From the NCBI GenBank assembly GCA_030374765.1, contig JARGXX010000013.1, positions 1,364,001 to 1,428,000 on the forward strand: a stretch of DNA of 64,000 nt. The letters run 5' to 3'. Position numbers and translations under genes: made by a program. The notes under the pieces were generated by a model, which saw nothing but the letters and a program-made list of their open reading frames with translations, made no database searches and had not been told where the DNA came from. Positions 1-10,218 of the stretch are shown in pieces (within the stretch, counting starts at the first letter, position 1; each line of letters starts with the position of its first letter). The DNA is from Agarophyton chilense. Its lineage: Eukaryota > Rhodophyta > Florideophyceae > Gracilariales > Gracilariaceae.

Positions 1-353
1 TCGGCTCATTATCATCCTTCTACGTTTCAGCAGGATCTATCCGCTTAATTCAGTCATTTTCTGTTGGAACGGTGATTTTGGGGACCGCTTCTTCGGACTC
101 ATCATCGTAATTGATGTTTTGGAGCTCGTTCTCGCGTGCCTCATCAAAAAGAGTTATAAACTGAACTTGATAGATAGTTAGCAGCTTGGGAGGCATTGCT
201 CTCCAGGTTTCCCTTAAGATCTTGGCTTTATCGCCGTCGATGTGTTATTTAGTCCATGTAGCATACCATACGAAATCGCCACAAGGCGCAGTCCTTCCAG
301 AGAAATGATGACGACGAGGTCAAACTCTTGTCTTCGCTAAATAGGGAACAAAT
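1..353 (-). other. Unrecognised decayed coding relic
   Basis: Read on the minus strand, about 1-330 gives stretches of protein-like sequence (for example REDKSLTSSS and an acidic run NINYDDESEEAVPK) broken by stops. The composition suggests an old transposon or gene remnant, but no family is recognised. It adjoins the dispersed tRNA-like repeat at 354. Confidence 0.25.
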
Positions 354-786
354 TGTGAAGGAGCTACGATAAAGGTTGAGCTCTGTAAGCCGCCGGGGTC
401 TGAGGTATCTTACAGACGCCACGTGGACTGGCCAACTTCAGGTGGACTCATGTATATGATTACTTCATTTTAACTAGTGTAATAGATTAGCATTGCAGTG
501 CCAGGGAGATCCCAGCGCCTCGCCATTGTTATTTACTCGGCTCGAGTAACGATTCTCCCCTAGAGTAAAGTAGGCACCGTTAAGATACTAAATTACCCCC
601 TTTGGTACATTTGTTCCACCAATCGGTCTTCAAGCCATCGTTTCCGAAGCTTTGACCTGTAAGACTACGCAGTAAACGCCAGCCCATTGCACAAAGTACT
701 TTGGGAGTGCCACCGTCCAGGATACGAACCTCAGGACCCGCTCTACCACGCTACCTCAGTTTGGGATCCGTACGCTGACCCAAAAG
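354..786 (-). repeat. Dispersed tRNA-like (SINE-like) repeat, copy A
   Basis: This ~430-bp block aligns over its whole length, at roughly 80% identity by eye, with 31373-31803 in the same orientation. Similarity begins abruptly at TGTGAAGGAG and stops near GTACGCTGAC in both copies. Read on the minus strand it starts with an A-box-like stretch (complement of 737-753) followed 6 nt later by a B-box-like GGTTCGTATCC (complement of 720-730), as in a tRNA head lacking the anticodon arm. The rest is A/T-richer body sequence. That architecture suggests a tRNA-derived SINE. No clear target-site duplication was found, so other kinds of dispersed repeat remain possible. Confidence 0.5.
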
Positions 787-1859
787 TCATTTTGTAGTAT
801 TCTACTATGTCGGGGAATCCGATAGAATGATTTTCGCAAAGTCGCGGTTGGAACTCATAAGTGAGTGATGTCATCGAACTTGTGATGTGAAACGGCACAC
901 CGCGTAAGATGCCAGGAGGCAGGGTACAGTGTTGGGAAACGTGGTATCACGAGTGGATTGGCTTGCAACGGCGCGTGTAGTGGCGATCCACGTGGCTGGT
1001 TTTATTACCCTTTGCAGATGTATGTCCATTAGGGACCGTACCCATACAGTGGTTTGGCTAAGTGGCTGACCACTGGGTATTATTTACGTATTATTGGGGC
1101 ACTCACCCTGGCACACAGTATATAGTGTACCAGAGGTGAGCGCCGACTCCAAGTAAAGGAGACAACATGGGCATCATGACTATTCTGTTGCTCGCTTAGG
1201 ATTCCTTAACCGGAGATCCGGACGAGCTATAATAGATACTCAGCCCCCAACAACTTCACGAGCCGTCTCGTACCTACGTTCCATCAACGTTTTACAGTTG
1301 CACTGTTCACCCTCGCTGGCGAATAGTGGCCTTACACCCCACTTCCAGCTCACTGGTGTTGTAGCTCTACCACCCCTTTTCCTTCGCCGCAAGCGACCCA
1401 TCGGCAGTTCAAACGCTGTCGCAGGTGTCTGCTCTCTCCGTTAGAGCGGATACTACACATTTATTTACACAAATATCCAGTCAATCTGGTCCAGGAAACT
1501 CACCAGATATTGAAATTCTTCGTGATTTGCATGTGATCTCGATTCTAGGGATCGATCGAGCTGTCATGCACGTTTTCAAGTCATTGAGCTCATGTACCGC
1601 AGACGACAGGTGTCATAAACACAAAAAAGGACCACCATGCTCATCTTCGCAATGAATTCACTGTAATAAACTACCAAATAACCGAAAAACGGATCATTTG
1701 TAAGGTGACGAAGTAGGTAAGCACTGGAATGTGTTTTACAGAACAACCACGAGGACTCTCGATTTCTTGCCAGGAACATAAAGTGAGAAGGTAGTGCCCG
1801 ATGCGTGAGCTCTACAAAAATCGGTCAATCTCCAGCATTTTGCAAGGGAAAAAGTATAT
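787..1859. other. Intergenic, no gene recognised
   Basis: Only short open frames without recognisable motifs occur here. I see no supported gene, repeat or RNA. Confidence 0.4.
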
Positions 1860-2458
1860 TCAATCGTGATCGACTACGCCTCTCCCATCGAGGTAGTTCT
1901 CAATAGAGATTATCGCGCTTGCGGAGATATGGAAACTCCGCTCGTACTTGAGAACTTTCCAAACAGAGATCAATGTTGGGTGCTCCACGTACGCCGCGCC
2001 GCGGATTGAAATCAAATTCCGCCAGGTTCTCGACAAACGATTAAGCTTCTCCGTTCGATCTGGCGATCCAGGTGTCGACGTTCCAATCTTCATTTAAGAA
2101 AACGACCCATATCACCCGTCGCATCTGCTGGTACACTGGTGGGGTCATCTTTTCGCGGGCGTCCTGCCACGCTTTCGGAGCCAAGGCGGCTTACTGCGTC
2201 GTCAGTAATCGCACAATGGGTGAGCCAGTCGCTAATGTACATCGTATACCACTGAGTACCGACAGGAAGTCGACGAATGACTACGTATTGACCAATGATA
2301 TCTTTTTCGTGGACAGCGGCTGCGGAAACCCAGAAAGCACGAGAAAAAAACGCAGTGTGCTGCATCGGGTTCCGCCCGACGAAGTCCGCATACTGCGAAA
2401 AGCTCTGGATCACAACCGATGAAGTTTGCCGAACGGCTGCTGTGGAATAGAGATGCAC
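1860..2458 (-). pseudogene. Hypothetical two-part ORF, unrecognised
   Basis: On the minus strand a 122-codon frame (2458-2090) is followed directly by a 77-codon frame starting at 2093 (stop and next ATG form TAAATG). The two could be one decayed gene or none. Overlapping plus-strand frames at 2072-2754 (116 and 111 codons) are comparably long, so the coding strand is undecided. No motif, signal peptide or membrane segment is recognised. Low confidence that this encodes a protein. Confidence 0.2.
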
Positions 2459-2754
2459 GGGGCTGGGACCTGAGGAAGAAGCCGGAAACGGCTCTGTTCG
2501 AGATACCCGAGCGGGACCATTCCAAGAAGCAGTTATTTGATGATTTTCTAGGTTATCCTAGTCGTCATATGGCGTTGGTGGGTTCACCACATAGGGAGTA
2601 TTTTTTATGGAGAGTGTCGCAGTGTAATAAAGAAGACTTGAGGAGCGGTCGTGTAGAGACGCAACGTTGGGAGTTTGTTGAAACCGAGAAGCCGGAGTGC
2701 AGCACGCTGTTGATAAGTTTTTACGCTCTTTCATTGCGCGTACTCCTTGCTTAA

Positions 2755-3882
2755 CGAGAGAATACGTAGCATTCGAGATGCACTTTGAATGGAATGATTG
2801 AAAAGTATCCAAGCCGATATACGGCATTCCAAATCCATTCTCGGTACTGTACTCAGTAACGATATATTACGAGAACAATAATTCATGGAAAGATCGGAAA
2901 TTAAGATTAATTTAGGAGCACTGTACAACTGTAATCTTGTACGATGGGAACACCAAATATTTTATTCGATAATTTTAGAATATTTATCTTCGGGCGCACC
3001 AGATTTTAAACATTACAGTACAGTAGCTTTTTTGCCTTCTGGTACAATAAAGAGCGATTGGCCTCGGGTAAGGAAGACAGAAGCAAAACCACAACCATCC
3101 TACCACCATCTTAGTGGTCGTTAGGATTCCTAAAGTCGCTATCGACTAACGAGCATCTATGGTCTCTGTGCTAATCGCCTGAGCTAAACTTCTTGTACTG
3201 AGGATATCCTCTACTATGAGCTGCTCATCTCTTTTTTGTTGTGTGTTCTTTGTGTTGTTTCTGTTTTTTTGTTGTTCTTTTGTGAGTGCATAAGGGTTGT
3301 CGAGCCGACCTCGTGTGTCCTTAGTACCGCTGAAACTGGAGTATTATTTCCTGTCTACACGTATTTTTCCCCTCATCAGGCTCCACTTCCCAGCCCTTTT
3401 CAAACGACTCCTTCGAAGGACAGTCGCTTGCAAGTCGACGCCCGCCTTACACGGTGTTTTCTGTGAACATCCACCGGCTATCGAGTAAGCTACAAACTCT
3501 AGTGCAATATCAAAATCGATAGGAACAAAGAACGTAGGAATGGAGTAAAAAGAAGATTCCAAGTTACCCTCTTCGTTTCAAAACAAAGCCAAAATAGGTC
3601 AGATGATCAGAAATAAACATGTCCAAAGAGATTCTGATTGCCATCCTCAAATTTTCTTCAATGCCCGTCGGGCAGTATGAAATTCTATATTAGTAGACCC
3701 AAAAGGTTCCATCCTTTGTTCTTCAGTCGTGCAGGGTACTGTTGCAGAGAAAAATGCTCTGTCGTTTGTAAACAAAATCGAGATACCGGCCTTAACCGGA
3801 TTTAATGAAAATTTCGTTTGCTTACATTTTGGCAGAACAACATGTTATTGGATGACATTAAGGCCCTAAGTGGTTGAAAAAC
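2755..3882. other. Intergenic, T-rich patch
   Basis: No supported gene. A low-complexity TG/T-rich tract lies around 3232-3290 and gives a short hydrophobic frame on the plus strand (3236-3466), probably fortuitous. Confidence 0.35.
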
Positions 3883-4788
3883 TCACTCCAGACTTCCCGA
3901 AAAACGGCATTCTGTCTTACAAGAAAAAGTGATGCCAAAAAACCTGCATACAAATAATGTAATACGAGCGTTATGGATATCTCGGCAAGGGCAACCGGAT
4001 TCAGCTCCCGGATAGCGCGCTTCAAGAAATCTGCAGGATCTGGTCCGAAAATATGGGCTAGTGCATGGGATAAAAGCTCCAGTAAGTTTACTTCCTGTGC
4101 AATTTTTTCGCAGTTTCCACACTAGATATCACGTGGTTAGACTGTTTGAGACGAAACTTGGAAGCTAGAGGTACCTCAGCGGACTAAACAGCATCGTATA
4201 TATCAAGAAATGTTCTGCGAAAGAGATCATTATAGTGGTAGAAGGAAAAACGGTTGGCAAAAAATCTATACTTGCATTCTTTTCATGAGCAGCTGGTGTA
4301 CCCTTTGCGGCTTCCAGGTTCGTAATGAAGCCTGCAGAGAACGCAATGAACGCTCTTCTTCTGTTATGTTTCGAGTAAGATATTGATCGGAATCGTTGGT
4401 TGATGTGCATAACTGTGATGGTTTCCGAGTCTACCGGTTCTATATACATATGAGTGAGTGTGGCCCTTCTCTGCTGGTAATCAATATGTTAATTAAGGAG
4501 TCGCATTAAAACTCGATTATTCATTGTCTCTATATCGATTATAGCATGTCGTGCGAAGCCTAAAATTTTGAGAAGAGCATGGCCATTTAGAATAATGTCG
4601 TACAAAACAAAATCGAGGCTCTCAGTTCCTTCTATACAGTTTCCATGGTTGATATGGACTCGCCAAATAAGTCTACTATATTCATGAACAAATTTTTGGC
4701 AACAATTATAGAAGGCACTTGCGTTGTCGTCCTCCGCACTGAATCCACGCCTATCCAACGTTACACCAGAGCAAGTCCATGGACGCAA
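3883..4788 (-). pseudogene. Decayed hypothetical ORF kept in one frame
   Basis: Three successive minus-strand open stretches (4788-4489, 4449-4165, 4122-3883) all lie in one reading frame and are separated only by in-frame stops, with no frameshift. Together they span about 300 codons. The middle part ends with a hydrophobic segment around IMISFAEHFLIYTMLF. The shared frame suggests the remains of one gene. No domain is recognised, and the true start is unclear: an ATG slightly upstream is out of frame. Chance alignment of three frames is possible. Confidence 0.3.
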
Positions 4789-4859
4789 AATATGGTGTGC
4801 TCGTTGTCTTCATACTTGTGCAGATTTCGGGTAACCCTTCCCGCCAGCGTACTTTGAGA

Positions 4860-6487
4860 ACCAATCTCTGCCTCAGAATGCAGGCTTTTCGCACAAAAAA
4901 ACGCGAAAAATAGCGAACCTCTAATACTCAAACAATTTCAAAAACAGTCTGTGACTTAGTTTGAGAAACTCTGGTAAACCTGACGCCACACTCGCCATCT
5001 TCATTCTCGGTTCCAAAGCGTGAAGAGCACCGACGCCGCTTTAACAGCAGCACTGTTATCTTTCCTTTTCGCACTTGAAGCACCGTTACGACGCCTTCAC
5101 AGTTGCATTAAGAGAATATCGTCATCATTGGGTGCACCGCCGTTTCTTTCTGCTCTAGCATTGTGAAGCAACCTTTCTCCCCGGCTAACCACCGCAACGG
5201 CTCTAGATTGCCTTGATCTTTTCTTTCTTCTTCGTTTGTTTGTTAAATTAGTCAATATATTTCGTTCGGTCAGCACTGCGACTGGCGCACCTCATGTTGT
5301 TTCGCCCTTCCTAACAACATCACGCAGCTGTGCTTCCAACGGTGTCGCGTTCCAGAAACTGCGATGGGCCTAGAGACTGCTGCGTAGAGCTTGCTACATG
5401 ACCGCTACACCAACGACGACACAATCCCTTTGGAAAGTATCTGTCTTATTATGGAGTATAACACAGTATCACTTGTGCGCTTCGTCATGCGCGGTGTATC
5501 TCCGTTCGCAACTTCATCACCATTGGACATTCTACCATTATTATCATGAAATGATCCATTCATCTCCATTCCTGGAACAGTACCCATCCAAAAAGAGAAG
5601 GACTGGCTTGTCCTGTTCGACAGTTTTCTTGCAATAAGAACTGATTTGCGATACCAATTGAGGCATCAGAGCCATAGTGTGATGAGATCCAAGTTGTCCT
5701 GCGGCGTAGCGGAACAAAACTCCAGAATCGACTCAATCAGGTCGTCTTGATCGCAAAGTCACGAGACTGGACCAGGGGAGTGCTCGGCCGGAGGCGAGTT
5801 CAGAGGGTAGGTCGTCCTGCTTGGTCTCCCCCCAAGTGGATGCCGCCTTTATTTTTGGGTCACCACTAAAAGCAGCCCGTGACCGGCGGGTCGACTGGCG
5901 GTCGTCTTACACGTAGAGTCGCTCTACGTTCCAGACGTATCACATGCGTCTCACACGTGGGCACCTGATTACGATCAGGTCGTCCTGACATCCGTCTCAG
6001 ATGAGCAGGATACATCAACCGCCCTTATCACACGGTAGAATGGCTCTAGCATTTTAGCTCTCACAAAGAGCGCTAGGTGCTATAAATGCTAGAAACCGCA
6101 TTTTTTATAGCCAGTTTTATAGAGATTAATTTTGACGGCAAATAGATTCACATGACGACGCAAAACCGCGGAAAGGGTGTTTAGATTCGCTTGCAGACGC
6201 AAAACGGGGGGGATGCTTTCGGTACCGGCTTAGGCCCTAGCAGAAGAGAGAGCGGAATACACGCACACAACTAGCTTTCTGTCTATGTAGGCACACAATT
6301 CGAAGAGACTACGACAGCCCAGGTCCTATTGGGGGAGGGTTTCGGGGTTATGGGGCTCACACGTCATAAACCTGTGGTATTTGGCAAGAGCCTTTATTTT
6401 GAGGTTCGTAATTTAAGTCCCGATCACGCCTGCGTTCACTCGTTATTAATGCCCAGTTAAGAACAAGGTCTGAAAGTTCACCGACTA
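4860..6487. other. Intergenic, no gene recognised
   Basis: There is no long ORF. Around 5730-6010 the phrase 'aggtcgtc(c/t)tg' recurs several times (near 5740, 5809 and 5980), hinting at an old repeat, but no element could be delimited. Confidence 0.35.
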
Positions 6488-6723
6488 CAGTGACCGAAAT
6501 TAGAATAGAACACACCCACGTTCTTTATGTTATTTGATTTCTTGTTGAGTGTTTTAATTGAAACGTAGCCTGCCTATAAACCAAATAAAACAAGCATCAA
6601 AATTGGGTCCTTCTTTTAAAACGCTCCTCTATTTTCAAGATAACAAGCGAAGGCTACTGTAGAGTGCGAAATTAGAATAGAACAACAAATCTTGTTTCAT
6701 TCATGGTACGCTATAATAACAGC

Positions 6724-7098
6724 TTAATAGCTCGTCTTCTTCACACCTTTTTCTAACACCTGTAAAAAACGTCTCTCCATGCTTTTTAGCAAATTATATC
6801 TCAGAGGTCGATCCAATGTTTCCCATTCTTCAATAATAGCGCTTTTAAGGGATTTTAAATCGGTAAATTTCCTTGAGTTTGCATAAAAGGCACGGGATAA
6901 AACCCCCCATACATTCTCGATAGGTTTGAAATCAGCACTACGTGCAGGCCACTTCATTACTTCAATATTTTTAGATCCAACCCACTCTTTTGTGTATTTT
7001 GAACAGTGTATAGCAGCATTGTCCTGCTAAAAAATCCAGATTCCACTATAAACATTTGAATATAGTAGAAGAAAATAATTTTCCAAAGTATTGCAATA
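6724..7098 (-). pseudogene. Tc1-type transposase, C-terminal part (broken)
   Basis: Beyond the LTR insertion the minus strand continues the transposase with QDNAAIH (second catalytic Asp), then WPARSADFKPIENVWG with the final Glu. There are 34 residues between Asp and Glu, i.e. a DD34E Tc1 signature. A TAG codon lies immediately before QDNA (reading WIF-stop-QDNA), so this half is also dead. The open part from 6957 to 6724 is 77 codons and ends at the natural C-terminus. Confidence 0.8.
7094..7098. repeat. 5-bp target-site duplication CAATA, left
   Basis: CAATA directly precedes the TG of the left LTR and is repeated at 18499-18503 directly after the right LTR. This proves integrase-mediated insertion into the transposase gene. 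Confidence 0.95.
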
Positions 7099-7961
7099 TG
7101 AAGAGCAACGTCCTCCAGGGAGGTTTTTGGGGACTTAAGTTTTTTCCGGAGCCTCCGGCGTGCAACCTCGTTATGAGTAGGAGTAATCCGTTTTCACGGC
7201 GATGGCCGGAACGCCGGTGATGCACCGGCGGGACCGGGTGCCATACACGTGGCCGCAGCGCCCGCGCGACACGTGGCCGCCAGATTGGCTCCTTTGTTAG
7301 ACGGACATTTAGCTATTTAGGATAGACTTATTTATTCTATTCTACGGTGACTACAGTACTTAGGCCGCCGGTCTCGTGGCCGCCGGTCCAGTAAATTCTC
7401 CCCAACAAGGGTGATCTTGGTCGTCCAGATCTTGGCTCTGGGTCGAACCGCCTGCGCGGATATACAACTCCTTACGGAGGGATTTCCCGTGGTGCACGGC
7501 TTCCCAACCCCCTTGGACTTTCAAGCAGCCTTCGTGTGTTGGGTATCTATTCCCACTTTCGTGGTTCCGCCCGTGTATACGGTTTGCTACACCCGGCAGT
7601 GCCGGCTATTCCCGAGTCCCCTCTCGCGACTCGTGGTCAACCTCGCCCTCTTGCCTCCGTTCCCATTTTCCTTCCCTTTTCCTCCCCTTCATTGGGCAAT
7701 TCCCGCTCTTGCGGCTCGCACTGGCACCTGTCGTGCTCGCCACTCTCGTGGGTTCTGCCTCCTCAGAGGATACGCAAGCACCGCTTCGGCGGATATTCTC
7801 GGCTTCTTTCAGCCTCCCTGCGCCCGTCGCGACGGTTCGGCTCCGGCTTACACCCGGCATTGCGCGCCGATCCCTGGGAGGGCTCTACCGCGCCGGTTAC
7901 CTCGTGAGAGGAAGATCCGGACGTCTTCGTAGGTTTTCCCCCTTGGGGGCATTGTCCTACA
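7099..7961 (+). repeat. 5' LTR of element 1
   Basis: Begins TGAAGAGCAACG and ends TCCTACA. It is the same length (863 bp) as the 3' LTR. Open frames of 173 codons occur in both LTRs but have no recognisable motif. Confidence 0.95.
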
Positions 7962-7964
7962 AAT

Positions 7965-7982
7965 TGGTCTCCCGACTTAGAA
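7965..7982 (+). other. Primer-binding site of element 1
   Basis: TGGTCTCCCGACTTAGAA starts 3 nt after the LTR, and the same 18 nt are found after the 5' LTR of element 2 (33086-33103). The complement ends in ACCA but does not look like a usual acceptor stem. It resembles a tRNA anticodon arm plus variable loop, possibly Arg-UCU, which would mean priming by an internal tRNA fragment. That last step is inference. Confidence 0.75.
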
Positions 7983-8105
7983 GTCAAGACCGCTTGTGTC
8001 CTCTCTGAGGTTCTTTTTCGTTGAACGGGTTTTCTCCGTTCTCACGGGTTTGCTTTCTATTCTTCCGTCGAGACGGTGTGGCCAATGCCAAGGAAACCGC
8101 CTAGC

Positions 8106-10196
8106 ATGGAGCGTCCTGCAACACGCAGCCGTTCCCGCCAAAGCGGTGATGCCAGGGGCACTGATGTTCCACAGGCCCTGGCTCCAACACCGGATTCCCG
8201 GGAGATACCGGTCACCGGCACTGAAGACCCGCAGCCTGATTCCGGGTTAACGACCGTCGCAACGGTGGTTTCTCCACCTCCGCGGTTGGTCGACCAAGCG
8301 CGGATTGTACGCTTGGGAGAGCAGCTCCGCTCCCTGCGGGCTGCTCACAATACCCTCTCGAGGGAGTTCACCTCTTTACGAGGAAGCCTCGCTAACCCCC
8401 CTCCAAGTGAGTTAGCCGAGGATATCCGCGTATTGCGGTCGGACGTCAATACACTACTCGAGTGTTTTGGCGCTCCGTCTTTCTTCGCAGAAGGTATGGA
8501 GAATCGCTTCGAGCGTCTCCGAAGCCGACTTGAGTCGGTCGAGAGGACGTTAACCTCGCCCGCGAACGCGGCTAGACCGGTTGTCTCTCATCGAGAGATC
8601 CAGTCGCGGAACCGGAAGAGCCGGAAGAACCGGGATTCTAACCGTAAGCACGGACACCCGTCCGACTCATCATCTGAGTCGGACGGTAAACCGAGTGACT
8701 CGGAGAGTTCCGATTCGTCGGTGAGCGATGACCCACAGGATCGTTATGGGCGCTCTTCCCGCTCAAAGCGGTCCTCTGCCACCGACGGGGCCATCCGGTC
8801 GCGTCCCAAGGGTCGGCGACATCCGGGCCTCAAACCCTTGAAGCCCACCAACCCTCTGTACAGGACACTCCTGTCCTACCGGTATTACCGGCTAGAAGAT
8901 TCCTCTTTAGGTCGGACACCGCGTGACACGGGTAAAGTGAAAGACTGCATCAAGCGGATGCAGCTTTCACTTCGTAACCAGTCGTTTACTGGGGATGATC
9001 CAATTCTGGTCCTGGATTTCCTACACCGCTTTGTAGCGGAAGCCAATATACTTGGAATGAACGAAGGACAAGCCTACGTGGCGCTACCCTACTTTCTACG
9101 GGGTGTCGCTGAAGATCAGTTTTTGTCGGTTCGGGGCTCGTCGCGAGCCTCCGAAGGAGGTGTGACCTGCTGGCCCGAGGCCGTGCAGTACCTCCTGCGT
9201 TCCTACGCAACCAACTCCGCGATACAAGCGGCGATACTCGCTTTGCGAGACACTCGACAACGCTCCGGCGAGCTCGAGACCGATTACTCGGTACGCCTGA
9301 ATAAGGCTTTCCACCGTTGTGGTAATGTATACCCCGCTGGGGAACGCTGTACGATGTTCATTGATGGCTTGGATCCAGCCATCAAGACTCTTGTCGCCCG
9401 TTACAGGGAACAAGAGCCGAAGGTGACCTACCTTGAACTCGTACAGTTTGCCCGCGCAGAGGGATATGCACTACGTGCACGCAATCCGGGAACCCGGTCG
9501 AAGGCCGCTAAGGCATTTCTGCTTGAGTCGGACTCTTCTTCATCGTCATTTGCGACAGATGGCATCCCCAAACAGGGTTTTGACAATACGAATGTCATCC
9601 ATCACGATGGTTTATCTATTCCAACAACGGAATTACTGTCTACGACGGATGGCTCGGTTGACTGAACCGCAAGGGACACGGAGAACGGGCAGGTCTTTTA
9701 TCTTAGTGACCGCCCCACTCCGGCCCTCCGTATGCCGTACTCGAACGGAATGACACGAAGTCAGCGCCCTGGATGGGTTGGAAACCGGGAGCCCGGAAGA
9801 TACACCGATGCTCGGAATGCCGTACCGCGAAACGCGGGAGTGACGTTGGTGTGCCACTTGTGCTACGAGCGCGGGCACACCTCCCCGCAATGCCTTTTAT
9901 CGCTACGCGATATGGCGCGAGTGGTGGATAATTACGAAGCCCTCTCCCCGCAGGAGAAGGGCTCCGTGCCACTCACGTCATATCTCCGCGCGAAGACGGA
10001 CTTCCCCAACGCATTGGCTCACACTCCGAATTCTCGGTACAAACCGGCTCAGCCGGCACGCGCCGCACCAGCGCCAACCCACGCTGGTGGATCTCAACCC
10101 GCTCCTGCGGTAGCTACCGTGCAACGGAATCATGCACTCGTTGCCGAGGAAGTCGGGCCTTCGCCCGACCAGGACCCTGTACAGGGAAAAGAATAG
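8106..10196 (+). pseudogene. Gag polyprotein of element 1 (one in-frame TGA)
   Basis: The ATG at 8106 is chosen because element 2 Gag also begins MERP. An upstream in-frame ATG exists at 8076. The N-terminal ~170 residues are basic and Ser/Asp-rich. A retrotransposon Gag core follows (around SFTGDDPILVLDFLHRF to CTMFIDGLDPAI, about 8985-9480). A TGA at 9663-9665 ends the first open stretch, but the same frame continues to a CX2CX4HX4C zinc knuckle (9852-9893, CHLCYERGHTSPQC) and stops with TAG at 10194. The knuckle in the same frame shows the TGA is a nonsense change or is read through. The product would package and assemble the element's RNA. Confidence 0.85.
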
Positions 10197-10218
10197 AGGG
10201 AGTCTCCCATTCGGGAGA
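10184..10218 (+). promoter_or_regulatory. Predicted -1 ribosomal frameshift signal, gag-pol
   Basis: The heptamer GGGAAAA (10184-10190) is in the correct register for a canonical X-XXY-YYZ slip (gag codons GGA AAA). The gag stop TAG follows at 10194. After a 12-nt spacer a hairpin can form: TCTCCC (10203-10208), loop ATTC, GGGAGA (10213-10218). A -1 slip enters the frame of pol, which is open upstream of and through this point. Pol has no good ATG until 10259, after the start of the open frame. The same GGGAAAA string occurs at the end of element 2 Gag (35413-35419), though out of register there. Confidence 0.75.

Noticed and set aside
720..753. A functional tRNA gene
   Set aside because: A- and B-box-like motifs are only 6-7 nt apart, with no room for an anticodon arm, and the block is a dispersed repeat.
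7411..7932. 173-codon ORF in the LTR, present in both LTRs
   Set aside because: No motif; presence in both LTRs only reflects LTR identity.
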